From positions 1-52,143 of the forward strand of contig JAWQRO010000155.1 in assembly GCA_033557835.1 (NCBI GenBank): a DNA stretch of 52,143 nucleotides. Reading direction: 5' to 3'. The notes below the pieces were generated by a model. It was given only the letters and a program-made list of their open reading frames with translations. It did not search any database and had not been told where the DNA came from. How positions within the stretch are numbered: the first letter of the stretch is position 1; each line of letters starts with the position of its first letter. Positions 13,876 through 27,291 of this stretch are shown here, one piece after another. Source of the DNA: Helochares maculicollis. Taxonomy: Eukaryota; Arthropoda; Insecta; Coleoptera; Hydrophilidae. Made by a program: the position numbers and the translations under genes.

Positions 13876-14788
13876 ATGAGCATTTGCGGCATGATTTTTT
13901 TGTACAATCAAAATAAAAAGGCATCAGAAAATCATCGAATTCTTGTAGATACTTACGGCGATCGTTCTCCAACTGTGACGATTTGTGAATGCTTGTTTCA
14001 ACGTCTCAAAAGTGGCCTTGATATTGACAAAGCACGTAAAGATCGACCAAAAAACTTTGAAGACGACGAATTGCAAGCATTATTGGACGAAGACGAAACA
14101 CAAACAAAACAAATAATGACGGAGTAGTTGAATATCAGTCGGCAAGCCATGCGAAAGATTCAAAATGTTGGAGAATGGGTTCCACACAAACTGAACGAAA
14201 GACAAATGCAAAAACAAAACACTGTGTGCGAGATGCTGCACTTAAGCCACAAAAGAAGAACATTTTGCATCGGGTTGAAGCTGGCGATGGAAAATGGATA
14301 TATTTTGAAAATCCCAAACGTAATACATGGTGAGTAACGCTAAGACAATCATCAACATCGATTACGAGCTTCTCAAACCCGGCAAAACAGTTAACACCGT
14401 CCGCTACAGACAACAAATCATCAATTTAAGGAACGCATTGAACGAAAAACGCCTAAAATGGGCTCGAAGACACGGCAAAGTCATTCTGTAGCATGAAAAC
14501 GCTCCTGCACATTCAGCGAAAGTGGTCAAAGAAACAATTTCTTTGCTTGGTTGGGAACTTCTACCCCATCCGCCATATTCACCATATCTGGCGCCTTCTG
14601 ATTAGCACTTCTTCTCATAGATGGGACACGCACTAGCTGAGCAACACTTCTAGACTTTCGAAGATGTACAAAAAGGGCTCGATGAATGGATATCAATGAA
14701 AGTTGAAGCTGTCTTTTGGAATAGTATCCAGAAATTGCCCGAAAAACGGATAAAATGTGTAAGAATCGAAAGCCAATACTTTGAATAA
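13876..14788 (+). pseudogene. Decayed mariner (DD34D) transposase, plus strand
   Basis: The reading starts at ATG 13,876 (MSICGMIFLYNQNK), a typical N-terminus for one mariner lineage, and runs through FEDDELQALLDEDETQTKQ before a TAG at 14,125-14,127. After further frame changes the catalytic domain appears. AGDGKWIYFENPKR keeps the first aspartate. A deletion of several tens of bases follows near 14,360. Then come YELLKPGKTVNTVRYRQQ, a TAG, HENAPAHSAK (second aspartate replaced by E), LLPHPPYSPYLAPSD (third aspartate kept) and the terminal motif QYFE with TAA at 14,786. The 3' terminal repeat (reverse complement TACCAGGTACGCAAGTTTAA) ends near 14,857. No clear 5' terminal repeat was found, so the 5' end may be truncated or too diverged. 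Confidence 0.87.
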
Positions 14789-14857
14789 AGTAAGTTTTAC
14801 CATTGTACTTGCATATTTTTCATGAGAAAAGCACATTTTAAACTTGCGTACCTGGTA
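14789..14857 (+). repeat. 3' untranslated end and terminal repeat of the mariner copy
   Basis: This segment follows the transposase relic and ends in AACTTGCGTACCTGGTA. The same end recurs at 15,480-15,503 in a separate fragment, which supports it as the element border. Confidence 0.7.
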
Positions 14858-15312
14858 GAAGAAAACTAAATGTAATCTTCCTTAAGCCCACAGAAACTGG
14901 ATTAGTCAGTTTTAAAAATTTTTACTATAAAGAGTATTTAAAAGAGACATCGCTTAGTGCTGCGTGCAAAATGTTGATCTATTTTTTTTCTCTTATATTT
15001 TTCGTCTATAATTTAAATGCAATATGCATAACATAAGAGCGATGGACTGACAATTGTCATAAATAAAAATTGTTTAGTATTAAAATAGTGGCATTTCTAT
15101 TTAATAGTTGGTACTTAGATATCATTAAACAATTGTTTGACACATGTTTTGGTGATGTGCAAAAATTATTTTCAGGGCACGTCAGAGAAATGGTTTTGTA
15201 GAAATAGAGATAAATTACAAACTGCTGGTGCTAGAAATAAGAAAAGTTCATATCTAAGTAAAAATGTTTGTGTCAAATGTGGTTATAAAATGAAGGCTGT
15301 GAAAATGAGCAA
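14858..15312. other. Spacer between two mariner pieces
   Basis: I see no gene and no homology to the transposon in this 455-bp spacer. Confidence 0.35.
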
Positions 15313-15503
15313 GGATGTACAAAAATGGCTCGATGAATGTATATAGATGAAAGTTGAAGCTTTCTTTTGGAATGGTATCCATAAATTACCCGAGACACGG
15401 ATAAAATGTGTAAGAGAAAGGGCCAATACTTTGAGTTTACCATAGTTCTTAAGTAATTGCGTATTTTTCATGACAAAAACATTTGAAACTTGCGCACCTG
15501 GTA
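15313..15503 (+). mobile_element. 3' fragment of a mariner related to the 13.9 kb copy
   Basis: This fragment aligns by eye with 14,661-14,857. It holds the block GATGTACAAAAATGGCTCGA, the family C-terminus (KLPE followed by a diverged WEKCV region) and the same terminal repeat ending TTGCGCACCTGGTA. The rest of the element is missing. It lies in the same orientation about 450 bp downstream, so it is either a second truncated insertion or a partial tandem duplication. Confidence 0.8.
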
Positions 15504-16311
15504 AATTTGACGGTGATCATCTTTTAGTCGAGGATTACGATTTGATCACATTCCAAACAGTGGTTCCAGGAGGCAGACTGGAATTTTATTTCAAGGAAAT
15601 TTTTCTATTTTCTATGTTTCTTGAGGATATGACTGCATAATTAAAATATATTTGCATACTGATTATAATTATATACGGAAAGTTGATTATATTTGCTGTT
15701 GTTTTTAGAAATGAAAGACTAGGTTTTGGTCTAGCTCTTTAAAAAGTACCTGGTTATATGAAAACAATGCTTGAAATGATTGGTAATCTATTACTTACTA
15801 TTTATTTTAAAGATAAGATGATGTATTGGATTCACTTATTAAAATTGTTAACTGAAACAAACTCAATTTTCAACAATTAAGTTTATCTTTTATATGGCAA
15901 TCTTTTGCTAACTTTGATGCACTCATAAATAAATTCATAAAATTCGATCAAAATCTTTGATATAGAATTGCAATCACTAAATATACAAAAGGATAATGCA
16001 AATAAATTTTTGATTTCTAATTCTAATTTTTAATGTGTTGATGTTCCAGGAAGAAGTCTATTACACAGGAATTGTCTGTTTACATATTAATACTTTGTAA
16101 TTAGCAAAACCCAAAAATGCTAACCACAGGAACACTATACTTTAAGACTCAAAGTAGTACTTCGAAATACTGATTTGCTCGTTTTTTTTTAAATAAATAG
16201 ACGATGCACTAAATGAGTGATGAGTCACTTCCTAAGACTCATATTAGATGCTAATATTTGTTTATCTGGGGCTAAATGATGTGTCATGCTAGAATCAGTT
16301 TGATAAAAGAT
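15504..16311. other. AT-rich stretch, no gene recognised
   Basis: No coding feature or repeat was recognised before the satellite array starts. Confidence 0.35.
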
Positions 16312-17947
16312 ACTTGGTAAAAGTAACACCTACAAGAATATATAAAAAAACAAGCGCACATTTTTTCCAGATTCCAATATTAGATTACTTTATCAATCTT
16401 TTGAAACAAGTATTATTTTGAGAAGATAAAAAGTAAGGAGTTATGATATAAATAAGCATGACTGTAGCTAAATCGGTTTTGGATATAAAAAATATAGTAT
16501 ATAAATTATATTTTGAGAGTAACACTGATGTTGCTTAGAGGTGGTACTTGGTAAAATTAACACTTGCAAAAATATATATAAAAACATGCGTAAATTTCTT
16601 CCAGATTCCAATATTAGATTACTACATCAATCTCTTGAAACAAGTAATATTATGAGAAGATAAAATGTAAGGAGTTATGATATAAATAAGCATGACTGTA
16701 ACTAAATTGGTTTTGGATAACAAAAATATAATATGAAAATTACATTTTGAGGGTATCACTGATTATGTTTACAAATGACACTTGGTACAAGTAACACCTA
16801 CAAGAATATATACAAAAACATGCGCAAATTCCTTCCAGATTACAATATTAGATTACTATATCAATCTCTTGAAACAAGTAATATTACCAGAAGATAAAAA
16901 GTACGGATTTTTGATGTAAATTAGCATGACAGGTAGCTAAATCGGTTTTGAATAACAAAAATATTGTATAAAAATTACATTTTGAGGGTGTCACTGATGA
17001 TGCTTAAAGGTGACACTTGGTAAAAGTAGCACCTACAAGAATATATACAAAAACATGCACAAATTTCGCCCAGATTCCAATATTTGATTACTACATCAAT
17101 CTCTTGATACAAGTAATATAATGAGAAAATAAAATGTAAGGAGTAATGATATAAATAAGCATGACTGTAGCTAAACCAGTTTTGGATATCAAAAATATAG
17201 TATGAAAATTACATTTTGAGGGTATCACTGATGATGCTTAGAGGTGACACTTGGTAAAAGTAACACCTGCAATAAAATATATAAAAATATGCAGAAATTT
17301 CTTCAAGATTCCAATATTAGATTACTACTTCAGTTTCTTGAAACGTAATGTAATGAGAAGATAAAAAGTTAGGAGTTATGATATAAATAAGCATAATTGT
17401 AGGTTAATCGGTTTTGGACATCAAAAATATACTATAAAAATTACATTTTGAGGGTATCACTGATGATGTTTAGAGGTGACACTGGGTAAAAGAAACACCT
17501 ACAAGAATATGTACAAAAACATGCAAAAATTCCTTCCAGATTTCAACATTAGATTACTACATCAATCTCTTGAAACAAGTAATATTATGAGAAGATAAAA
17601 AGTAAGGAGTTATGATATAAATAAGCATGACTGTAGCTAAACCGGTTTTAGATATCAAAAATATAGTATGAAAATTACATTTTGAGGGTATCACTGATGA
17701 TGCTTAGAGGTGACACTTGGTACAAGTAATGCCTACAAGAATATATACAAAAACATGCGCAATTTTCTTCCAAATTCCAATATTGGATTACTACAGCAAT
17801 CTCTTGAAATAAGTAATATTATGAGAAGATAAAAAATAAGAATTTATGATACAAATAAGCATGACTGTAGCTAAATCGGTTTTGGATAACAAATGTATAG
17901 TATAAAAATTACATTTTGAGAGTATCACTGATGAAACTTAGAGGTGA
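16312..17947. repeat. Satellite array, seven copies of a ~234-bp unit
   Basis: The anchor ACTTGGTAAAAGTAACACCT or a close variant recurs at 16,312, 16,546, 16,780, 17,015, 17,249, 17,481 and 17,715. The seventh unit ends at about 17,947, where the next anchor breaks down. Spacings are 232-235 bp. Every unit carries the blocks TTCCAATATTAGATTACTAC, AATCTCTTGAAACAAGTAAT, ATGATATAAATAAGCATGAC and ATTACATTTTGAGGGTATCA. Units differ from each other by scattered substitutions and one- or two-base indels, with no long open frame conserved. It behaves like a short satellite block. Confidence 0.95.
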
Positions 17948-20900
17948 CAACTTTCTTAATGTTATGAAAATTATTTTCAGAGCTAAAATTTTCCGCTAAG
18001 TAAATGCAATGTGATCGTTGGCGCAATTCTACTTCAACTGCAAATTAAAAGTATATTGTATGTCAATTGCCTGCAATTGCTAGTACAATAATTCCAATTA
18101 ATTTCGCAGCTTCAACCGTAATGAATCTTTAATGCAGCAGATAATCAACTATGAATATTGATATAAACATAAACAAGATAGAATTTGGGTAGCCTCATCA
18201 GTGAGGTTTAGTTTTGAATATATAGTATTCAAAAGAGCGCATTGAAAAATCAACTCCTAAATTGTTATGAAGCACCAGGCAAATACCAACGTATAAACAT
18301 AACATTCTGGGCAAGCTTAAGGAAATCAAAATACTCTTGAATAATCCTCGAAACGAAACAAAAACGTCTTGGAATTGGACAAAGTAAAAACTTATCTTAC
18401 ATTTTTATTGCAGCAGCAGCAGCATTCCCGAAGGTGCCGTTCAGAGCTCAGAACAATTTATATCATTTTAAATGATATCAAAAGCGGGATGTTATATAAC
18501 CGTAACTTAGAAAAAAGTAATAAAAAGATATGGGATTTCTCTGATTTCATATAATATATAAGCCTGATTTATACAGATTTCCCATTGTTTATCATTATAA
18601 TCTCTCATAAACAAAATAACGGAAAACAAAGAAACAGTTTTTGCGCCACTAGGGCGCTGAGCTGCCCGAAAAAACTCAATTTCATCCGCATGCAAGAAAT
18701 AGACCGCAACTACCATCGCACCACACCGTCGGAGAATAATAGAGTGAATTACTCAAGCTCCTTTGTGCGGAATACGATATATCCTTACAGGATTTTCGCC
18801 TGGACCAGATAGATTGCAAACCAAACAAATTGACGGGGCTGAATGTTGACTTACATAATGCATGCTGGATCAGGATCTGTAAGTAGGCTATCTGCATTGC
18901 CGATAGAGTGATGTATTGACTTAACTTATTAGTTGTTTGCGCTTCTTTAAATCTCAAACATTAAAAATTCATCACGAAAATAATATTATTCCCGAAATGC
19001 GTCCTCGTGCTTCCTCAAACAAAAGCGGTTTGAAGGAAGGGGTGGCATTTTGAAAGAACGGAAAAAATCGATTCTCCACCCCAGCCAGCTTAATGCTTGT
19101 TCTTACCCATGCTCTGGGAAGCAAAGAAAAGAAAACAAGTTCAAGCTGGCAATAACGCTTTATTAATTTTTAAATACCGGCATGCATAAAATATACAGCT
19201 TTCCAGTAGTAGGTACAGAGCATACTCCTTTTTTTTGTTATGTTAAAAAGGGGATGTTAAATTTTAAAGGCGGACAGGCACGGCTCGAACGCCCGTCGTT
19301 TTTCTTTTTATTAGTTTAACCCACCTCAATCCGAAGACTTTATTATTTTTAAATATAAAGGCATCCCACCCCTTTCCGCACTGTTTTTTGCTAACCCATT
19401 CTGATTCAATTTCAAAACGAAAATATTTTTATTAAGCTTCTTCTGCTGTTGTTTTAGCGGGTATATTATTTTATTAGGAAGCACGCGGAATTTTAATTTA
19501 AATTATGAGCTTAGAAATCCAGGAGCACAGCGAAATCTCAACACACAATGCGGATTAGGAAAACAAACCCACCCAAACGGAATTACCCCGGCACAAAACT
19601 AGCTTTTAGTCAAAACTAGGTACACATTTTATATCACCCTCCCTGAGCATAAATATATTTTTGGCTTTGCGATGTGAAAGGGCCAGTGTATTTCAGAGAT
19701 CTCCGGCCACAATTGTGGTTATAAGGTTTCTACCCTTTTGCGTCGACATTCGTTGTTATGAATACGGGGGTTGGTCCTTTACGATACACTAAAGACTTAA
19801 AAATAATTGTGACCCCGTATTATAAACCACCCGCATAAGAGAAAACGTGAATATGTATGCTCTAACAATGCTGTGTAAAATTAATAAATGGCTTTAATTT
19901 ATTCAAGTAAACGCTTCACATCTCTCTCCTTTTGTTCAAATTAATTTTCGGAACATTTTCAAAGCAATACTTCATTTGTTTGTGCACTCCCAAAACTTTT
20001 TGAAAGTCTTTAAGCCGGTTTTCTTTCTACACTGTACTGTACTGCGTACTTTTCATTTTAATCTTCAACTACAATAAATATATTATTTTATATACCAACT
20101 GCTTCAAGCATTGCTACACAATCTTTGTACATTTTTAAAGCAAATTTAACGCTCTTCAAGTTAGTTAATATGGATAGATGGAGATAACTTGTTTCGTTTG
20201 AACTCAATACACTTAATATATTAGTTCTTATCTTTCTATTCTGAATAGACAAAAAAGATTTTTGTCTTCTACAATAAGCACTTTGAGATTAGAAAGGGGC
20301 TTTTGGCTGCGATTATAAATATACTGTACTCTTACTATCACTGCCAGGTGTACTATATATGAGACAATTGTAACATAAGATTAGAGAAAGCCCCTATTTT
20401 TGCTGTATAAATTGAAAATAGAGCATTAAATGCAGTGGAAGCACATTATTTAAGTAGTTGTTGAAAAAATTAATTTTCAAGTAGCTTACTCTGTTTGTTT
20501 TTGACCCAAAAATTGTAAAAATGAGAAGAGACACGTATAATATCTATTTTATTTTCAATGACATTCCGTCATTTCCAAATTAAATAATTTTACACCTCTG
20601 CCTTAGCAGAACACGTTGTTAAAAGAATTCTTCTGTTTGTGTGAGAATTAGTGATACTCCAGTGAGCTAATATTTAAAGTAAAGTAATTTGTTAAGCTTT
20701 CAAAGCTATTAAGCTTAGCTCCTGCCATTTTTATAACTTCATCTACTTGCTTATTTTTGCCTCCACGGCAGTGTAATACCGAGAGCGACTCCCTCATGAA
20801 ATATAAAATAATATGTTACATTGGTGTTGCTTTTTCGGTCTTTTTTCCATCAATTGTTCGTCTCTGCTCCGTAACCTGTCAAGATTTATCCCAGAGCAGT

Positions 20901-23900
20901 GAAGAATTCGTTTCACTTTCTCAACTTTATGTCATCCCATTAGTCTGGGTTGTCCATCCTATATATGATCTTTAATCCCTTTTGCCCAAAAAGAATCAAT
21001 ATTTAATTATTTTTCCTTTTTCTTGTGCTTCGCTGCTTTTTTCGTGATACGACTGCAGATGAAGGAAATATATTTGTTTTTGTAAACATGTCAAAACCCG
21101 ACTCATCAGAACGAGCGCTATGATATTTGGGCGCTTCATCTCCCCTTCTTTGTCTTACTCTGGATATGAGTGGTATTCTTACTGGAAAATAGAGGGAGTA
21201 ATAAAGTTCTTTTCCTAGCGGGAATATCGTATTCCTTGGAAGAGTTAAAGCTTTGAAGCGTGCTGGTGAGGCTGCCGCGCTTCTCCGTTTTCATTATTAT
21301 ATTATATTTATATTTTATATACATTTTCCGCATAATCTCTTACAGAATATACTTATATATTACGTTACAGTTGTTTCCAGTACAAATAGGCCACTCTTCA
21401 ATTTTACATCAATTTATCATTGCATTTTTACGGGATTAGATTTGCAAAACTCCTTGTAATTTTGCTTAATTTTGTGAGCAGCGCTTCATGTTGTTGCATA
21501 GACTATGGTATCGAACATAAATTAATGTTTTATACCACTTAATGTATTAATAAAACTATAAAAAATAATATTAGTAAGCAAACTGAGATATTTTCGTTTA
21601 CAAGGCGCAAAAGGATTGGTTGCATTTTTCTAAATTCAAACCCTTAAACTGTTGTTGTTTTCATACTATTTTCAACATTTGCATATAAAGGAATGTATGT
21701 TACATCAAATATTTACTTATTTCAGTTTTAATTCGTGCTAAAAGTTTTGATCATGTTTAGCTATAGTTAGTACATTTCTGCTTTGACATACGTAAAGATG
21801 AAACAGGTTGTCCCATGGATCAGTAGGCTTATATGTAATAATTGTTATTAGTCGTATTTCATCATATTTTTCCAGCAGAACCGAAATTTGCTGTTTTAAA
21901 TACAATAAGACAGAGCGTTAAAAATATACTCAAAAACACTGAAAGCGTGAAGAATCCTCAAATATCGAGATTAAACATTTTCATGATTGTAATTCTTGTT
22001 TTATACATTTTGTTATTTATGTAGTAGTTTGTAGGAAATAATACAGAGATAATTTATGTCGATTACCTTTAAGGGTAAATGATTAAAGCCAAAAAGTTAA
22101 AATTTCACAATTTCAAAAATGCTAAAAGCAAATTTGCAGAATGTTCCACTAAAAATTCATGCAAGCAAAAATTGGTGTAAAAAATGTAGATTTACAAAGT
22201 AACATCCTTAAAACGTACTATATAATAAATGATGCCTATCTCATCCTCTTTTCTTGTAATCCTCTTGCTGAGTTCCCTTACATATAATTCAAGATGCTCC
22301 AATCGATTAACTGATTAAAATCTTTCGGTAAGGAAGCAGATGAGGGAGGCTGCCTGATTCAAAGTTCTTTCCTCACACCCACCTCCTACCACTACCCCCA
22401 GTCCTAAATCCCTTCCACCCTTCCTCCATCGTCCCACTTGCGTCGCCATCAGTGAGTTTTAAATCGCATGCAAACATCTGGAACGAACACTGAATAAAAA
22501 TCTTTTCGATATCATTTACGATAGCTGAAAAAAGAAACCGGTCCCGGTTGAACTCCAGAGGGGCCTCCGACGTGACTCCAACAAACCTGAAAGACGTCCA
22601 GTAGCCTTCACCTGGAGAAAACGGATATGAAAGTAAACTGACTGATCAGTTCCAGATATGTGCCACATGCGAAATCGGAAAATTTGATTTTCTAAAGATT
22701 AGAATGTTTTTACGCTTTTATTTTTTTTTGGGCTTGAGTATATTGGGTTGTCAATCAGAAAGATTGAAATTGAAAAATCGCTCTCGTCCCAAGGCCAAGG
22801 CGCGAGAAGCGCAAACCAGCAAAGCGGAATTAAGATAATTATTACGTGCGAAAGGGAGGGAAAGCGAGGGAAAATTGAAACAGGTGGCGCAGCAATCGCA
22901 ACGGCCTAAAGTAGTCCATTTTGAATATAACACGATTCCGACGAGATGTATTTTATATTTATTCATTGAATACCGGGATTGAAAGACATTTTATTTCTTC
23001 CCTCTCCCATAACAGATTTTTCCCTCCACAACTCCTAATAAATATACGGCCGTGGCGTAGTCCCCACTGGTAATAAATCATAGCACACCTCGAATTAGGA
23101 CCCAAAAAGATTTTCAATTTTGACATGGAAGATTAATATAGTTACAGGGGGGCGCCAGATTTTTTTACGCTATAAATTCGTGCTGTTTTTGTACTGCTTT
23201 CGGGGGATTGGAAGCTTCGAATTAAATCAGCTTGTGTTTATTTCGCCGCAATTGCTTTGCGCTAACGAAATATTTTTGCTGTTGGCACCTGTTTTACTGA
23301 AGTGTGATTTGATAAGTCTTACTAAAAGTGCGATTTCGTTTTGATTGAACTTGTGCAACCATACTGCTGTTGATGCATGATTTAAATTAGTGCATCTGAC
23401 GAGGGAATTTAATTGAAATGCCATTATTTTTATATACACTCTAACAATTGCTGTTTAACAAGCTGCTCATAAGAAGAGTCTTTAAAAATGAAAAGTGTAT
23501 TTCAAAAATCACTCAAGTTAGCTAAGATTCATTATGATCTATGAACGCCGACTGCAAGTCTAAATCTCCAATTTTCAATAGTAGATAGAGAGACGGGATT
23601 CCATCAGGTTTCGTATGCGTATCGTAAATTCGAAAACACGCTTCTAAGCTAAAGAAGTTCAATCTATAAAAAATTAAATTACGACCCCATAAACTGCTCT
23701 AATAATAGAGTATATGATCCAATAAATTTTCAGAGCGAACAGTTTTTCTGATTGTGCTTTCATCGACAATCAATTTATTAATTTCTCTGCATCATAAATC
23801 TTATTTTAAAGTGTACATAATATATCTGAGATAACTTACTATGGCGTAAGTTCTATAGATAGTAGTTTTGGATACTCCACAAAATTTATAGTTTTTCACG

Positions 23901-25799
23901 TAGTAATTCAGTATTTATTTCTTGAGCATAATTAATATGCACTTGCATTCACTTTTTTGTGTTTTAAAATTTCCATATTCTTATTTAACTGTTATAGTTT
24001 ACATTAACTGTAAGCCTTGATAGAGTTTTATTTGCTTGCTTACATCCACTGTTTTGTACATTTATTTTCCAAACTTTCATTCTTTAAGTACTGCATACCT
24101 GCTAAAAACTCTGTGCTCCTAGAAAATCGGTATAGATTGTAATAATCAAGTGTGAATACGGAGGCTACATACACAACAGCAAATTTTATATCAGGATATT
24201 CAAATAGTGGCATATTATTTTTATTTCAAGTTTGGAAGACTACAATTGTTACCTGAAAGAATGGCAAGAAAGAGTGGCAAAATACAAAAACCATTAATTT
24301 ATGTATTGAAAACGATATTATAGTAGGCAAAACAAGGCTTTAACGTATATAAAATCACACATATACAAAAGAAACAACATTGAAAAGCATTTAAACATCG
24401 ATTTTTACATAGTTATTAAAAAAATGGGAATCCTATTAGTATAAAATATAAATGTGAAAGCTATATTGAAACAATTGTGGAATACAAACCAGATAAAGTG
24501 CACCTTAATTGAAGAAAGAAGTAGATATATAATGAACATAGACTATGCAAAGGGACGAAACCAGAGTTTTTTTCAAAAAATGTCCATCAGATAAAAAAGA
24601 AGAATCATAAGTCAAATATAAGCAGGAAAAGAGACTAGCTTATAAAATGAGATGAACAGGACAAAATCAACATCAGAAAGTATACTTAAGTAATTCATAG
24701 AACCCAAAATCAAACATAAGTTTTAAAATACAACAAAAGGGCTCAAAATTTAATTTTAACTATATATGGGAGCAATTGTAGAGTTGGAATTGAGTCAGTA
24801 AGTAGTATCTCTCTGTAAGAGTTGTGATATATAGCTGCGTTTAATTACCATTAAAAATATATCCACATGCCCTTCATTTGAGTTCAATGTATTTTGGAGG
24901 TTTTTCGCGTAGTACAAACTCCTCTTTCCGCATTCTGAAGCTTCAAACCACACCCAAGGGGCGCAGGGGAATTGGGCGACCGGAAGACTAGGAGGGAAGA
25001 CGAATGGCGTCATTACACTCCACCAAGCCATCTTTTATCTCGCATACTTGTTAAAATTTTATCGGGGAATATTCGGGTTTCACAGGTCCATCATACAACT
25101 GGGTACCCGCTGCCTGTTGTAAACTTTTAATTGCAGAAAAACTTTAAAATATTCACGGCTCTCTACCCGGAATTACAAAAATAAGGGTTGCTTTATCATC
25201 AAGCCCTTTGATTGTAATTAGTTCAATTTCGTGTTAATTATGGCGCGTTTTCGAGTGCTGTAAGAACATATAAATGCGCGAAGCGAAATCTAAACATACA
25301 AATTGAAAAATAAATAAATAAGTTCGTAAAATTAAGAGAGCTGCAAATGTATCGAAATATAAAAACGTAATGTTTACACAAATGGCCATTAATGGGTAAA
25401 AAAGAGCAACAATAAAATATTTACAAACGCCGCCATTTTTAAAATAAAACGAATAGGAGTAGGAATGGATGTATTAGGTAGAAATAAGAAGCGGTGAAGT
25501 TTTTCCAGGGCAACGTGACGTACACATTCTGTCTTAAATACTTTACTAGCTGTGGAGGCGAGGCCCAACGCTATTCCTGAGCAGAACCTGGAAGCTCTAG
25601 CAACAAATTCATTTTGTCGCAGGAAAGTTCGACAGAATTTTCCGGAGAAACCTTCTTATTTTTACCTAAGTTTAATTTTGAACGACTGCGCTCGAGTGAC
25701 ATCTGGTTTATGGAGGTCTTTTCCAGACAATTTTCGAGGTAGTCCACATTCTGATAGTATAGCTTATTGCCTTGATTTCCTTTGTTTTATTTCTCGCAG
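17948..25799. other. 7.9 kb without a recognised gene
   Basis: AT-rich DNA broken by GC-richer patches at about 18,640-18,790, 19,000-19,100, 22,330-22,640 and 24,890-25,020. The pyrimidine-rich run near 22,370-22,440 and the two overlapping open frames at about 22,530-22,630 were examined, but no start, splice borders or known family could be assigned. Confidence 0.35.
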
Positions 25800-25905
25800 G
25801 AAGTTGGCAGACAAACAGTGAAACTAAGGTGGGCCACGGTAATCCCACCAGGCGAGGATCGAACTTGTGTCCATCGTAATCCAAGTTCACCAAAAGCTTT
25901 TACTA
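25800..25905 (-). repeat. Possible tRNA-derived SINE head (box B-like)
   Basis: On the minus strand the sequence AAGTTCGATCCTCGCCTGG at about 25,848-25,866 matches the internal RNA polymerase III box B consensus (GTTCGANNC). About 30-40 bases upstream lies a loose box A-like TGGTGAACTTGG. A tRNA cloverleaf could not be drawn, so a SINE remnant is more likely than a tRNA gene. A chance match cannot be excluded. Confidence 0.35.
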
Positions 25906-26083
25906 AAACCCACAAACTAAATCTTCCTTGTTTCACTTCAAAATGTGTTTCCCTTTCAATCTGGCTTGGGTATTGAATTTATTCGCTCTTTTTAATTACA
26001 ATCTGAATCATTCAGTTCGTTCAATATGTCTTTAAGACTTCTTTTTACATTTCTGTTGACGGTTTATTCCTTTAGTTTTACTA

Positions 26084-26340
26084 AGGGGACCGGAAAGTAA
26101 TGTCGTTTTCTTAAGATAAATTCACACGACGATATTTTTGACAAGTTTTTATTTCTAATCAACAATATGTTCACCTTCGTTATCAACAAAAATTTTTTTC
26201 CATGTAGTTTACAAATTTTTAATGCCGGAGCAGTAAAAATCAATCGGTTTTTCCGTAAAACATCTCGAGATAGCATTTAGGACATCATCAACATTTTATA
26301 ATTTTTTGCCACCAAGACAATGTTGCAGTGATCGGAATAA
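26084..26340 (-). mobile_element. 3' fragment of the mariner at 28 kb
   Basis: The left terminal repeat GGGGACCGGAAAGTAATGTC and the following 250 bases match 27,954-28,172 of the fuller copy, coding on the minus strand. The match stops abruptly after GATCGGAATAA at 26,340. This fragment keeps about 30 bases of 3' untranslated sequence that the fuller copy has lost, so it did not arise by simple duplication of that copy. Confidence 0.88.
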
Positions 26341-27291
26341 CTTAACGTTTTTAATAATAAGTAAATAAGTTGTATGTAATTTAAGCAAACAGTATCAAAA
26401 TAAACCATATTTGATAATAAATTTATGGATCAATGTTTCATGAAACAAAGTTTGACGTAACTGATTACCAAATATTTATAGCATCTGTATGAAAAATAGT
26501 CCAAGCTAAAAATAACAATAAAACAGCAGAAATATTAAAAATGTGCAACATTATTTCGCCCAATTAATACATCTATTGAATATTTCAGTGTTGATAGCGC
26601 AGCCTCAGGACACAATGAGAGTACTATTTATTAATATTCATTCGTAACCGGTTTGATAGAAAAATCAAGTTTGTCAAAATACATGCGTAGAATAAATTTG
26701 GTTATAAATATTTGTTATTAGTGTGCAATGGAATTGATTTAAAATGCTTCACCCTATAGTACATTTTAGTGAAACAAACCGTAAAAGGGAAATTCACTGA
26801 TGTATTAATTTCTCTAGTCAAGCATACAGAATATGGATGAATAAAGCCTTGCCCCCAATAATTAAAGATATTCGGGAATTTTGGAATGCCGAGTTTTAAC
26901 TAGTTCGATGATTTCCTCAAAAACAATGTTTGCTTAATACACACATTGAATGTAAATACAAATTGTTTGATTCGCTTGTAACTACAAAACTTCTGCAAAT
27001 CTTTTCAAAATTAATGATTTCGACAGCAAAGTATGGAAGCCTATTAACGAACTTAATATTGCGTTCTGCTCTACTCATAGAAACTATGTTAAGTTGTGTG
27101 ATTGATTTAATTAAAAAGCAACCACTAGTTGAATTAGGACGATTTATTAAATTAATATGAGAGTTAACACTGTTGTTCAATTGGTTGCGATGGTGAAAAA
27201 GTACTTGTAGATGCGTTTCTTCTGGTCTTGTTTTTGGGTATGATTTCGTTGGTAGTATGTGAGACTTTGAATACCACTCGCGGATTTCACT
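26341..27291. other. Spacer between mariner fragment and minisatellite
   Basis: The minus strand is open from 27,522 through the minisatellite down to 26,917 (201 codons, no ATG at the head). The non-repetitive part (about 130 residues, rich in Asn, Ser, Ile) resembles no family I know, and the frame may be open by chance. Confidence 0.4.

Noticed and set aside
19270..19300. tRNA-like GTTCGAGCC on the minus strand
   Set aside because: The flanking bases cannot form tRNA arms and no box A lies at the right distance.
22530..22640. Two overlapping basic open frames in a GC-richer patch
   Set aside because: Both frames are short and open together, with no start codon, acceptor or donor that fits either one.
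22738..22760. TATATTGGGTTGTCAATC, like the mariner end at 51.56 kb
   Set aside because: Only about 13 bases match and no transposase or second end follows, so a chance match is likely.
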